Shown in pieces: positions 8,920-19,236 of a stretch of 61,491 nt of DNA. The DNA is from Mycobacterium sp. 852013-50091_SCH5140682. GTDB lineage: Bacteria; Actinomycetota; Actinomycetes; Mycobacteriales; Mycobacteriaceae. The notes beneath the pieces are model-generated. The model was given only the letters and a program-made list of their open reading frames with translations. It made no database searches and was not told the DNA's origin. Position 1 is the first letter of the stretch. Each line of letters begins with the position of its first letter. The stretch is taken from contig NZ_LZTB01000110.1 of the NCBI RefSeq assembly GCF_001665685.1, positions 1 through 61,491 of the forward strand. Direction: 5' to 3'. The translations under genes and the position numbers were made by a program.

Positions 8920-10434
8920 ATGCGCACCTATGACACGCTGATCGTCGGCGCCGGGTTCACCGGCATCGGCACCGCCATCAAGCTCGTCGAGGCCGGCATC
9001 GACGACTTCGTCATCCTGGACCGCTCCGATCGCGTCGGGGGCACCTGGCGCGACAACACGTATCCCGGTGCGGCGTGCGATGTTCCGTCGTTGCTGTACT
9101 CGTTCTCGTTCGTCAAGAACCCGGACTGGTCGCGGGCCTACTCCCCGGCCGACGAGATCCGTCGGCACATCGAGGGCATGGTCGACACGTTCGACTTGCG
9201 CAGGCGCATCCAATTCGGTGTCGAAGTCAACGGCCTGTCGTTCGACGAGGATGAAGGCGTGTGGACGGTGAAAACTACTTCCGGCCCAGGGCCCGATCGC
9301 TCCTCACGTCCGCGGCGCTTTCGCGCGCGCAGCGTCGTACTCGCCTCCGGCCCCCTGCCCGACCACACGTGGCCCGACATTCGTGGCCTGAAGACCTACG
9401 AGGGCCACAAGATCCACAGTGCGAACTGGGACCACGACTACGACTTCACCGGCAAGCGGGTCGCGGTGATCGGCACCGGCGCCAGTGCGGTGCAGATCAT
9501 TCCGGAACTGGTGAAGACAGCTGGCTTCGTCAAGGTGTTCCAGCGCACCCCGGGATGGGTGATACCGCGGCTGGACATCGCCACCCCACCTGCTGCTCGC
9601 GCACTGTTCGCGAAAGTCCCTGCCGTACAAGAGCTTGCCCGGCAGATCCTGTTCTGGGGCCATGAGGCCAGTGCGACGGCGATGGTGTGGAACACGCCGC
9701 TGACGGGGCTGGTGGCCCGCCTCGGCAAGGCACATCTGCGCAGGCAGGTGGCCGACCCGTGGCTGCGTCGTCAGCTCACCCCGGATTTCACCCCTGGCTG
9801 CAAACGCATGCTGGTGTCCAGCGACTACTACCCTGCGCTGCAGCGCGAGAACTGCAAGCTCATCGATTGGCCGATCGCCACCATCAGCCCGGTCGGCATC
9901 CGCACCAGCGACGGTATCGAACACCATCTGGACGCCATCGTGTTCGCCACGGGTTTCGACGTTCACCTCACCGGCCCGCCCTACCCGATCACGGGGCTGG
10001 GCGGACGCTCACTGGCCGACGAGTGGAAGGGCGGAGCGCAGGCGTATAAGAGCATCAACGCCCACGGCTACCCGAACCTGTACTTCATGACGGGCCCCAA
10101 CTCCGGCCCCGGCCACAACTCGCTGCTGGTGTATGTCGAAGGCCAGATCGACTACGCCGTGTCCGGCATCAAGACGCTGCTGCGCAACAATCTTCGCTAC
10201 CTCGACGTGCGGGCCGACGTCCAGCAGCGCTACAACGAAGAGCTGCAGAAGCGGCTCACCAAGACCACGTGGATGACCGGCTGCAAGAGCTGGTACCTGA
10301 CCGCCGACGGATTCAACGCGTCGATGTACCCGGGATTCGCCACCCAGTATCTTCGACAGATGCGGGATTTCCGGTTCGGCGACTATGAAGCAGCGGTGCG
10401 GGACGCACGCGTGGCGATCAGCTCGTCGGCCTGA
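8920..10434 (+). CDS. flavin-containing (Baeyer-Villiger-type) monooxygenase
   Basis: 504 residues. An N-terminal FAD Rossmann motif (GAGFTGIG) and the GGTWRDNTYPGAACD signature of Baeyer-Villiger/EthA-MymA-type enzymes are followed by a second, NADPH-binding GTGASAVQ. The fingerprint between them (HKIHSANWDH, about residue 163) fits FMO/BVMO enzymes. It would insert oxygen into a ketone or oxidise N/S. It starts two bases after the preceding stop. With the hydrolase and SDR the operon resembles the Rv3083-Rv3085 (mymA-lipR-SDR) set. Confidence 0.88.
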   Translation: MRTYDTLIVGAGFTGIGTAIKLVEAGIDDFVILDRSDRVGGTWRDNTYPGAACDVPSLLYSFSFVKNPDWSRAYSPADEIRRHIEGMVDTFDLRRRIQFGVEVNGLSFDEDEGVWTVKTTSGPGPDRSSRPRRFRARSVVLASGPLPDHTWPDIRGLKTYEGHKIHSANWDHDYDFTGKRVAVIGTGASAVQIIPELVKTAGFVKVFQRTPGWVIPRLDIATPPAARALFAKVPAVQELARQILFWGHEASATAMVWNTPLTGLVARLGKAHLRRQVADPWLRRQLTPDFTPGCKRMLVSSDYYPALQRENCKLIDWPIATISPVGIRTSDGIEHHLDAIVFATGFDVHLTGPPYPITGLGGRSLADEWKGGAQAYKSINAHGYPNLYFMTGPNSGPGHNSLLVYVEGQIDYAVSGIKTLLRNNLRYLDVRADVQQRYNEELQKRLTKTTWMTGCKSWYLTADGFNASMYPGFATQYLRQMRDFRFGDYEAAVRDARVAISSSA

Positions 10435-11339
10435 TGGCAGCCGCCAAGCCGTCCGGGCAGCAAGCCGGCGCGATCTCGGCCATCCTGACGGGGCTGCGCC
10501 GGGCGCCCCGGCAGATCCGGCGCAGTTCGCGTGATGTCGTCGAGACCGCCGTGACGCAGCTGTTCGATGCGGCGGTACAGCCGCACGGTGTCGCGGCGTC
10601 GGGCGAGTACCGGCTCGACGAGCTGGCCCGGCTGGCCGGGACCACCACCCGCAACATCCGCGTATACCGCGATCGCGGGCTGCTGCATCCGCCGCTGCGG
10701 GTGGGCCGCATCGCGCTGTTCAACGACACCCACCTGACCCGGCTGCGGCTGATCACCTCGATGCTCGACCGTGGCTACAACATCGCCCACGTCCACGAGA
10801 TGCTGTCGGCGTGGGAGCAGGGCAAGGACATCGGCGATGTGCTCGGTTTGGAAAGCGCCATCGTGGGCAACTGGGCCACCGAGAAACCGGTACGCATACC
10901 GCTGGCCGAAGCGCGGGATCTGGTCGACGACCCCGCGGCGTTCGACCGGCTGGTCGGTATCGGGGTGATCAAGCTCGACGCCGAGGACGCAATCATTGTG
11001 CGGCCCAAGCTGATCGAGGCGTTCAACGAGATCCGGCAGTACGGCGTACCGATCGGCACCTTGATCGACGTCCATGAGCAGGTGCTGCCGCATCTCGACG
11101 CGATCAGCTCGATCCTGGTGCGTGCCGGTGTCGATCAGGTGGCCGGGCGGATCAAACCTGGCGAGTCGCTGCCGCCGGATACCGAAGTGGCCGAACTCAT
11201 CACGATGCTGGTGCGGTTCCGCACCCAGGCCGTGGCCGCCGTCAGCGCCACCCTGGCGTCCTCGATCGAATCGACCATCGAGTCGGTGGTCGGTCAGATG
11301 CTCACCGAGTACGTCGAGAAAGCCGGCGAGCAGACATAG
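10434..11339 (+). CDS. MerR-family transcriptional regulator
   Basis: 301 residues. A MerR helix-turn-helix lies at about residues 59-80 (YRLDELARLAGTTTRNIRVY) with a typical DRGLL wing. The C-terminal part is a long helical effector region without the cysteines of metal sensors, so it probably senses an organic ligand. The start overlaps the monooxygenase stop (TGATG), making it the last gene of the operon and the natural candidate for binding the palindrome at 6092-6121. It converges on guaA. Confidence 0.82.
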   Translation: MAAAKPSGQQAGAISAILTGLRRAPRQIRRSSRDVVETAVTQLFDAAVQPHGVAASGEYRLDELARLAGTTTRNIRVYRDRGLLHPPLRVGRIALFNDTHLTRLRLITSMLDRGYNIAHVHEMLSAWEQGKDIGDVLGLESAIVGNWATEKPVRIPLAEARDLVDDPAAFDRLVGIGVIKLDAEDAIIVRPKLIEAFNEIRQYGVPIGTLIDVHEQVLPHLDAISSILVRAGVDQVAGRIKPGESLPPDTEVAELITMLVRFRTQAVAAVSATLASSIESTIESVVGQMLTEYVEKAGEQT

Positions 11340-11394
11340 CGGTCCCGGAAACTGCGCGCGTCGCGTACCGCCGCGTCTGCTCGCGGGAGAAAAC

Positions 11395-12954
<1,560 letters not shown>

Positions 12955-12987
12955 CGGCTCAGTCTAGGAGTTGAGGTGCCCCGACCC

Positions 12988-13557
12988 TCATTCCGGCGTG
13001 AGCATCCGGGCGATCTGTGCGGCGACGGCGCCGCGCACCACGTCCTCGCCGACCGCCTCGAGGCCCGTGGCCGATCGCAGGAACGGCTCGAACAACCGCC
13101 AACCCATTTGCAGCGCAACGGCATTCGCAGCGGCCAGGCGTCCCTCTTGTTCATCGCCGAACCGCGGCACCACCCGTTCCACCAGCATGGCCACGTTGGG
13201 GAAATGCGACTGCAACTGCCCCACCGGATACCCGTCGAGCAGGGCACGGGCCATGACCCGCATATGCCGGTCCATGGCCTGCTCGATCTCGTCGGCGGGC
13301 GCGCCCCGGTCCAGCAGGACGGTCAGCGATTCCCCGAGGTGGTCGAGCACCGCCCCGACCAGACGTTCCTTGGTGCCGAAGTGGCGGTAGACCAGCCCGT
13401 GGTTGACCCGCGAGCGGGTGGCTATGTCGCGGATAGAGGTGCCGGCCGGGCCCCGTTCGGCGAAGAGTTCGGCGGCCGCGGCCAACGTTGCCGCGACCAC
13501 CTCGTCACGACCGACGGGAGTGTTCCCAGGGTCGGCCACTGGCGGATCTGTAGTCAC
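12988..13557 (-). CDS. TetR-family repressor (Rv3405c-like)
   Basis: 189 residues. The N-terminal TetR domain includes TSIRDIATRSRVNHGLVYRHF at about residues 40-60; the C-terminal domain is ligand-binding. It is divergent from a TauD-type dioxygenase, the arrangement of Rv3405c/Rv3406, where the TetR protein represses the dioxygenase. The GTG start at 13557 lies inside an operator-like palindrome, pointing to autorepression by blocking its own start region. Confidence 0.88.
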   Translation of the reverse strand: MTTDPPVADPGNTPVGRDEVVAATLAAAAELFAERGPAGTSIRDIATRSRVNHGLVYRHFGTKERLVGAVLDHLGESLTVLLDRGAPADEIEQAMDRHMRVMARALLDGYPVGQLQSHFPNVAMLVERVVPRFGDEQEGRLAAANAVALQMGWRLFEPFLRSATGLEAVGEDVVRGAVAAQIARMLTPE

Positions 13558-13600
13558 CTGGCTACACTAGCCCACATCCAGCTGTAGTCACTTGACTACA
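13549..13600. promoter_or_regulatory. two operator copies between tetR and the dioxygenase gene
   Basis: A perfect palindrome TGTAGTCA-CT-TGACTACA lies at 13583-13600. A copy with one arm mismatch, TGTAGTCA-CC-TGGCTACA, lies at 13549-13566. Their centres are 34 bases apart, close to three helical turns. One covers the TetR start codon and the other faces the dioxygenase gene 33 bases away, so both promoters could be controlled together. Confidence 0.82.
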
Positions 13601-13632
13601 CATCGTTCGACCAGCGACAAAGGACCTCAACC

Positions 13633-14511
13633 ATGACGATTGCCACCACCGGTCTCACCGTGACAAAACTGGGCAGCCGCATCGGCGCACGCATCGACGG
13701 CGTGCGCCTCGGCGGCGAGCTCGACGCCGACACCGTCGCCGAGATCCGCCGCACACTGCTGCAGCACAAGGTGATCTTCTTCGGCGACCAGCAGCACCTC
13801 ACCGACGACGAGCAACACGCGTTCGCCCGCCTGCTGGGCACCCCGATCGGCCACCACGCGCTCAAACAGGACGGCGTCCCGATCATCACCCCGATCGACT
13901 CCGAATATGCCAAGGCCACCCGTTGGCACACCGATGTCACCTTCGTGCCGGACTATCCCGCCATCTCGGTCCTGCGGGCTGTGACGCTGCCTTCCTACGG
14001 CGGATCGACCCTGTGGGCGTCCACCGCCGCTGCCTACGACCAGTTGCCCGAGCCCCTCAAACACCTCACCGAGAACCTGCGCGCTGTGCACACCAACCGC
14101 TACGACTACGCCGCGGCTCCGGCCGTTCAGCGCACCGAGGCCCAGCAACTGATGCGCGCCGCCTTCGAGAAGCCCGATTTCCGCACCGAACATCCGGTCG
14201 TGCGGGTGCACCCCGAGACCGGGGAACGCACGCTGCTCGCAGGCGATTTCACGCGCGGGTTCGTCGGCCTCGACAGTCACGAGTCGCACGTGCTTTTCGA
14301 ACTCCTGCAGCGGCGAATCACCGTGCCGGAGAACACCGTCCGATGGAACTGGACGACGGGTGACGTGGCGATCTGGGACAACCGCGCCACACAGCACCGC
14401 GCGGTCGACGACTACGACGACCAACGGCGCGTCATGCACCGCGTCACCCTGGCCGGCGATGTACCGGTCGACGTGCACGGCCGGCCCAGCCGGGTGATCA
14501 GCGCGGCGTGA
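13633..14511 (+). CDS. alpha-ketoglutarate/Fe(II) dioxygenase, TauD family (Rv3406-like alkylsulfatase)
   Basis: 292 residues. The facial triad is visible: His99 and Asp101 in WHTD and His255 in NRATQH, with an Arg in DDQRRVMHR for 2-oxoglutarate. Rv3406 is a type II alkyl sulfatase that oxidatively cleaves sulfate esters; this protein is very similar in its key segments and sits beside the same regulator type. It probably releases sulfate from alkyl sulfates. The start is an ATG preceded by a purine-rich segment (CGACAAAGGACC). Confidence 0.9.
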   Translation: MTIATTGLTVTKLGSRIGARIDGVRLGGELDADTVAEIRRTLLQHKVIFFGDQQHLTDDEQHAFARLLGTPIGHHALKQDGVPIITPIDSEYAKATRWHTDVTFVPDYPAISVLRAVTLPSYGGSTLWASTAAAYDQLPEPLKHLTENLRAVHTNRYDYAAAPAVQRTEAQQLMRAAFEKPDFRTEHPVVRVHPETGERTLLAGDFTRGFVGLDSHESHVLFELLQRRITVPENTVRWNWTTGDVAIWDNRATQHRAVDDYDDQRRVMHRVTLAGDVPVDVHGRPSRVISAA

Positions 14512-14520
14512 GCCCCCGGC

Positions 14521-16512
14521 TCACATCTTGATCGCCGGAATCAGCCTGTTGAGGTTCCACAGCCGGTCCCGCCGCGCGGACAGACAGGAAATGGTCATCG
14601 CGCCGGCCCAGATGATCAGCAGCGCGATGATCGCCTGCCACAGCCGGTGATCGATCCCACCCAGGATCAGCTGCCGTAAACCGTTGACGCCGTATGTCAT
14701 CGGATCGTATTTGTGGATCACCTGGAACGGCTTCGACGTGGTCTCGACGGGATACATGCCGCCCGCGCTCACCAGCTGCAGCATCAGCAACGCCATCACC
14801 AGCACCCGGCCCACAGCGGGCCCGACGAGGGCGTTGATCGCTTGGGTGGCGGCAATGAACGCACACGAGATCAACACCATGAACCCGAGCATCGCCCAGG
14901 GGTGCGCGGCGTGCATGCCGAGAGCGAACCGCACCACGCAGTAGAGGATGACCGCCTGGAAGAACCCGATCATCGCCGCGGGCAGGTAGCTGGCGAGCAC
15001 CACCCGGATCGCCAGCACCTCCGCGGCGACGGCCCGGCTCTGCAAGGGCTTCAGGATCATCCACAGCACCAGCGCGCCGAAGAACAGTGCCAGCGTGAGG
15101 AAGAACGGCGCCATCCCGGTGCCGAAGTTGGGTGCGGCGTTCTCGTGCGAGGTTTCCAGATTGACCGGGCCGCCGATGGTGTCGGCGATCGCGTTCTTCT
15201 GCTGGGCGCTCCAGTCGGGCACCTGCTTGGCTCCCTCGGCGAGTTTGGTCGCCAGCTCGGCCGAGCCCGACCGCAACTGCGCGGTGCCGGACTTCAGCTG
15301 TACCGCGCCGTCGTCGAGTTTGGCGATGCCGCTGGCCAATTCGGCGCTGCCGGAGGACAGCTGTTGGGCCCCGCTGCGCAGCTGGGTCAGCTTGTTGTTG
15401 AGGTCCTGGCCTGTGCCGCCGACTTGATTGAGCGCGGAGTTGAGCGGGCTGCCGGGTGCGCGCAGCGCCGTGCTCATCGAGACCGCAGCGTTCTCGGCAT
15501 CGGTGAGCTGTTGACGGATCTGCGGCGTGAACTGGTGCCCGCGCAGCTGATCCTGGATTCTGCGCAGCGTCCCGGCGGCATTGTTCGCCAACGGATCCGG
15601 GCTTCCGGACAACTGGTCGATCACCGTGCTCAGCGAGTTGGCGGCGCTGTCCTGCGCCGTCGCGATCCCGCCGATCTGTTCGTTGGCCTGCTGCAGCGCG
15701 GTGACACCCTTCTGCAATTGATCGGTGTTGCCCCCGATCTGCGACAGCGCCTTGGTCACCGTCACCAGCGGATCGGTGGCCTTGATGATTCCGTCGGAGA
15801 GTTGCTTGGCGCCCGAGGCGACCTGCGCCGACCCTGACCGCGCGGTGTGCAGTCCGTTCGAAAGTTCACCGGCGCCGTCATCGACCTTCACCGCGCCGTC
15901 GGCGAGTTGCTGCGCGCCGTCGGCGGCTTGTTTGATGCCTGCCCCGGACGAAACCACCACCGACAGCACCTGATTGACCGCCTGCCCGGAGATCCGCGTG
16001 GAGACGGCGTTGAGCACCTGGTCGACGGCGGTGCGGCCGATGCTCGACGAGATGTAGTTGTTGGCGTCGTTGTAGACGGCAATCAGATTGGCCCGCTTGG
16101 GTTCCCCGGTCACCGGGGACGCGATCGCCTCGCTGAAGTCCGGCGGCAACTCCAGCATGAAGTAGTACTTGCCGTGGTCGACGCCCTGGCGCGCCTCATC
16201 GAGATCGACGACGTGCCAGTCCAGGCTGGCATCGTCGGTCAGGCTCTTGGCGATCTCGTCGCCCGCTTTCACCTGCACGCCGGACACCACGGTCCCACGA
16301 TCGGAATTGACCAGCGCCACCGGCATTTTGTTGACGTGCCCGAACGGATCCCAATACGCCCACAGGTACAGCGCGCCATAGACCAGCGGCAGCAGCATCA
16401 GCACGATGATCGCCAGCCTGGTCATTCGGCTGCGGCCGAAGCGCTTGATCTCCGAGCCGAGTGCGAGCGCGGCCAGCGGGGATGAGCCGCTTGCGCGAAG
16501 ACCATTTAGCAT
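14521..16512 (-). CDS. YhgE/Pip-type membrane exporter subunit
   Basis: 663 residues. One transmembrane helix lies near residues 30-50, then a long outer domain of about 400 residues rich in heptad-like repeats (QLADGA, QLSSGSAELASG, QLKSGTAQLRSG), then about five transmembrane helices at the C terminus with the ABC2-membrane pattern. This is the YhgE/Pip architecture. Members export or move surface lipids or proteins, but the cargo here is unknown. Its ATG is two bases after the stop of the ABC gene upstream, so the two form a transporter operon. Confidence 0.85.
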   Translation of the reverse strand: MLNGLRASGSSPLAALALGSEIKRFGRSRMTRLAIIVLMLLPLVYGALYLWAYWDPFGHVNKMPVALVNSDRGTVVSGVQVKAGDEIAKSLTDDASLDWHVVDLDEARQGVDHGKYYFMLELPPDFSEAIASPVTGEPKRANLIAVYNDANNYISSSIGRTAVDQVLNAVSTRISGQAVNQVLSVVVSSGAGIKQAADGAQQLADGAVKVDDGAGELSNGLHTARSGSAQVASGAKQLSDGIIKATDPLVTVTKALSQIGGNTDQLQKGVTALQQANEQIGGIATAQDSAANSLSTVIDQLSGSPDPLANNAAGTLRRIQDQLRGHQFTPQIRQQLTDAENAAVSMSTALRAPGSPLNSALNQVGGTGQDLNNKLTQLRSGAQQLSSGSAELASGIAKLDDGAVQLKSGTAQLRSGSAELATKLAEGAKQVPDWSAQQKNAIADTIGGPVNLETSHENAAPNFGTGMAPFFLTLALFFGALVLWMILKPLQSRAVAAEVLAIRVVLASYLPAAMIGFFQAVILYCVVRFALGMHAAHPWAMLGFMVLISCAFIAATQAINALVGPAVGRVLVMALLMLQLVSAGGMYPVETTSKPFQVIHKYDPMTYGVNGLRQLILGGIDHRLWQAIIALLIIWAGAMTISCLSARRDRLWNLNRLIPAIKM

Positions 16513-16514
16513 CG

Positions 16515-17324
16515 TCAGTCCTTCCCGGTCAGGATGCGGTGATCGTGTAGGTCGTGGGCGGGGGCGTCCGGGCCGAGCGGGTTGGTGACGCCGACCACGA
16601 CGGTGCGTTGGGTCGCGATGGCGGCGAGACGTTCGATCGCGGTCGCGCGTCTGCTGTTGTCGCGGACCTGCTCGAGATCGCCGACCACCAGGATCGGCCG
16701 GTTCGAGAACAGCGACAGGGTGACGCGCAGCAGGAACAGTTCCAGGTCGGACAGATCGCTGATGAAGGCCTTCGGTGACGGCGTCGGCACGTCGCCGAAC
16801 ACCAACGCGAGTTCGGCCGCTCCGGCCTGGTCGGACACCTGCGAATACCACGGCGCCAGCCAGCGCCGCTGCTCAGCGAGAACCGTCTGCACGGTCACCG
16901 CGTCCGGTAGATCGTCGATGTCGTCGAATGCCGCGATCGAGCAGTGCTTACGGATGGCCCGCGGCTGTGTGTCGCCGCACACGGTCACCGTGCCGTGTGT
17001 CGGCTTGAGTCGGCCGGCCAACGTCAGCAGGAGCGCCGTCTGCCCCCAGCCGCCGGGCATCTGGATGGCGTGAAAGCCCCGCGTCAGCTCGAGATCGACA
17101 CCCGAGAACAGCGGCTCATGCTCGCCGTCCACGCCCAGACCGGCCGCGACGATCAGGGGTTCGTCGTCCGGTTCATCGGTTTCGGTCGTCTCGACGACGG
17201 CCTCGTCGCTTTCGGCGGCCTCGTCGCTTTCGGACCCTGCGCTGCCCTCGGACTGGTCCCCCGGTTCGGCCGCGCCGTCGGCGGACTGCAGATCAGCCTC
17301 GCCCGGTTCGTCCTCTGCGTGCAT
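16515..17324 (-). CDS. degenerate ABC-type ATP-binding protein, partner of the YhgE/Pip protein
   Basis: About 269 residues. An acidic low-complexity N-terminal tail (Glu/Asp/Ser-rich, about residues 1-55) precedes an ABC-like fold. The Walker A position reads MPGGWGQTALL, so the invariant P-loop Lys is missing. The signature region reads SDLSDLELFLLRV rather than LSGGQ, and Walker B is ILVVGDLEQ. This suggests weak or no ATP hydrolysis, or a structural role. I prefer the ATG at 17324 (GGAAAG upstream); a GTG at 17396 is possible. It is divergent from a TetR gene. Confidence 0.72.
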   Translation of the reverse strand: MHAEDEPGEADLQSADGAAEPGDQSEGSAGSESDEAAESDEAVVETTETDEPDDEPLIVAAGLGVDGEHEPLFSGVDLELTRGFHAIQMPGGWGQTALLLTLAGRLKPTHGTVTVCGDTQPRAIRKHCSIAAFDDIDDLPDAVTVQTVLAEQRRWLAPWYSQVSDQAGAAELALVFGDVPTPSPKAFISDLSDLELFLLRVTLSLFSNRPILVVGDLEQVRDNSRRATAIERLAAIATQRTVVVGVTNPLGPDAPAHDLHDHRILTGKD

Positions 17325-17434
17325 GCGGTTGCTCTTTCCGTTGCCCGTTGCCGTCACCGGTCGATTCTGTGCGGTATGCCATTGCTGCTCCCCCACCGAA
17401 CCGCCGGATCAGAGTCTGCCATCTCCGACATTTC

Positions 17435-17470
17435 GATACCCACTGGTATCCATTCGATACTCGCGAGTAT
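17435..17470. promoter_or_regulatory. two palindromes between the ABC operon and tetR
   Basis: GATACC-CACT-GGTATC (17435-17450) and ATACTCGCGAGTAT (17457-17470) are perfect inverted repeats sharing the GATAC half-site. They lie just before the TetR gene and between divergent promoters, consistent with binding by that TetR protein. Confidence 0.75.
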
Positions 17471-17480
17471 GCTGCCGGGT

Positions 17481-18083
17481 ATGCCGTCTGTCAAACCCGC
17501 GCGGACCAGGCCGACTCGTGGCGAGGTGCGCGACCGGATCCTCGACGCCGCCCTGGCCGTGTTCGCCGCCGAAGGGTTCGCCGGCGCCACCATCGATGCG
17601 ATCGGTCAGGCGGCGGGATTCACCAAAGGTGCGGTGTACTCGAACTTCGAATCCAAGGATGAGCTGTTCCTGGCGCTGCTGGACCGCCAGTTCGAAACGC
17701 GGGGTGAGCTGATCGCGACCGCCTTCGACAACAGTGGCGGCGACACGGCCGCCACGGCCCAGGCGTTGAGCAGATCCATGCTGGAGTCGATCCACGACCA
17801 GAACGAGTTCTATCTCGTCCTCACCGAATACTGGCTGCGGGCCGTGCGCGATCCGCAACTGCGCGACCGCCTGATCGCGCGTCGTCGCGCCGCCGTCGAG
17901 CAGGCTCTGCACGTCGTCAACAACGTCACCACCGCGCTGCCCCGGCAGAACCTGCTGGCGCTGGCCCAATTGGTCGTCACGATGTCGACGGGGGTCGCCA
18001 TGGAAGAGGTGCTCCAACCCGGGACCATCGATGAAACCATGCTGGCCCGCCTCATCGCCGCGCTGGTCGAAGCGGCCAACTGA
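17481..18083 (+). CDS. TetR-family regulator, probable control of the adjacent ABC operon
   Basis: 200 residues. The DNA-binding domain is clear (RILDAALAVFAAEGF, then IDAIGQAAGFTKGAVYSNF at about residues 40-58). The C terminus is a typical TetR ligand-binding domain. I prefer ATG 17481; an in-frame ATG at 17469 would place the second palindrome over the start. It is divergent from the YhgE/ABC genes with twin palindromes between, so it probably represses that exporter. It converges on an oxidoreductase gene. Confidence 0.88.
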   Translation: MPSVKPARTRPTRGEVRDRILDAALAVFAAEGFAGATIDAIGQAAGFTKGAVYSNFESKDELFLALLDRQFETRGELIATAFDNSGGDTAATAQALSRSMLESIHDQNEFYLVLTEYWLRAVRDPQLRDRLIARRRAAVEQALHVVNNVTTALPRQNLLALAQLVVTMSTGVAMEEVLQPGTIDETMLARLIAALVEAAN

Positions 18084-18102
18084 TGCCGAGTGGCCAGTCC
18101 CG

Positions 18103-19128
18103 CTACGCCAGGCGCCGCGCCTCTTCCAGGATCTCCATGGTGCGCACGGCATCGCGCGGATCGACCGGAACGGGCCCTTGGCCGCGGATCGCTGCCGCCA
18201 CGGCGTCGTAGAAATCTTGGTAGCTGCCTGGGTCCAACGCGATCGTGGCACGCTCGTCGCCTGCGCCGAAGTGTGCGACGCGGGTGTCATGGTCGAAGCC
18301 CGGGTCCGACGGCATGGCGCCGTCGACCCGCAGCGCGTGTTCCTGTTGATCGAGGCCTTCCACGACCACGGTGCCCTTGGTTCCCGACAGCCGGAACCGC
18401 GGGCCCATCACACCCACCAACGACCCCATGCTCAGCCGGCTCACCACTCCGGATTCGTGCACCAGCTCGAGGAAGGCGTCGTCGTCGGCGGCACCGCCAT
18501 CGCGCAGAGTTCGCAGCCGGGCGTGTGCGATGGTGCGGACCGGTCCGAGCAGTTGCACCGCCTGGTCCACCAGATGTGGCCCGAGGTCGAGCAGGACGCC
18601 GCCTCCGGCGTCGACCGTCGTCGTGGACTTCCAGGTCGGCCCCAACTGGGGTTTCCACCATTCGAACCGGGACTCGAAGGTGTGCGGGGTCCCCAACGCG
18701 CCGTCGGCCAGCATGCGTTGAATGGTCCGAAAGTCCCTGTCCCACCGGCGGTTCTGATAGACGACCAATGGACGGTCGTGGGTGACGGCGGCCTCGACGA
18801 TGCGGTTGGCGTCGGCGACGGTCGGCGCGAACGGCTTGTCCACCACCACCGCAGCGCCGTGTGCCAACGCCGCCGTGGCGTGCTCGACGTGCAGTGCGGG
18901 CGGTGACGCGACGACCACGAGGTCGAACTGGCCTGACTGCAGCATCTCGGCGGCCGAGGCGAAGACCTCGACGGTCGGCGCGAGCGCACGCGCCCGCTGC
19001 GCCCGGGCCGCGTCCGTGGTGACGACGCCGCGCAGCTCGTAGTTCGGATTGGTGGCGAGGAAGCGCGAGTGAAAGAACTCGCCTGCGACGCCGAACCCGA
19101 TGACTCCGGCGATAAGACGATCGGTCAT
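18103..19128 (-). CDS. Gfo/Idh/MocA-family NAD(P)-dependent oxidoreductase
   Basis: 341 residues. An N-terminal Rossmann motif (GVIGFGVAGEFF) and the family's DKPFAPTVADANR segment (the EKP-like motif reads DKP, with the conserved Lys) precede the C-terminal alpha/beta domain, which has GGGVLLDLGPHLVDQA carrying the conserved Asp and His. It probably oxidises or reduces a sugar, polyol or related alcohol. The substrate cannot be told from sequence. It stands alone on this strand, so its context gives no pathway. Confidence 0.87.
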   Translation of the reverse strand: MTDRLIAGVIGFGVAGEFFHSRFLATNPNYELRGVVTTDAARAQRARALAPTVEVFASAAEMLQSGQFDLVVVASPPALHVEHATAALAHGAAVVVDKPFAPTVADANRIVEAAVTHDRPLVVYQNRRWDRDFRTIQRMLADGALGTPHTFESRFEWWKPQLGPTWKSTTTVDAGGGVLLDLGPHLVDQAVQLLGPVRTIAHARLRTLRDGGAADDDAFLELVHESGVVSRLSMGSLVGVMGPRFRLSGTKGTVVVEGLDQQEHALRVDGAMPSDPGFDHDTRVAHFGAGDERATIALDPGSYQDFYDAVAAAIRGQGPVPVDPRDAVRTMEILEEARRLA

Positions 19129-19236
19129 GTCAACTCCTCACAGCGGTTGTTAGGAACGTACTCATCGGCCCCGGTCACCGACGGCAATCCGCCAGCTAGT
19201 ACCGCGTGTCGGGGTCGAACGCCTTAAGGTGGCGTG

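Noticed and set aside
16575..17360. Plus-strand extension of the TetR gene from 16944
   Set aside because: Upstream residues are antisense to the ABC gene; the TetR domain begins after 17481 and the operators lie before it.
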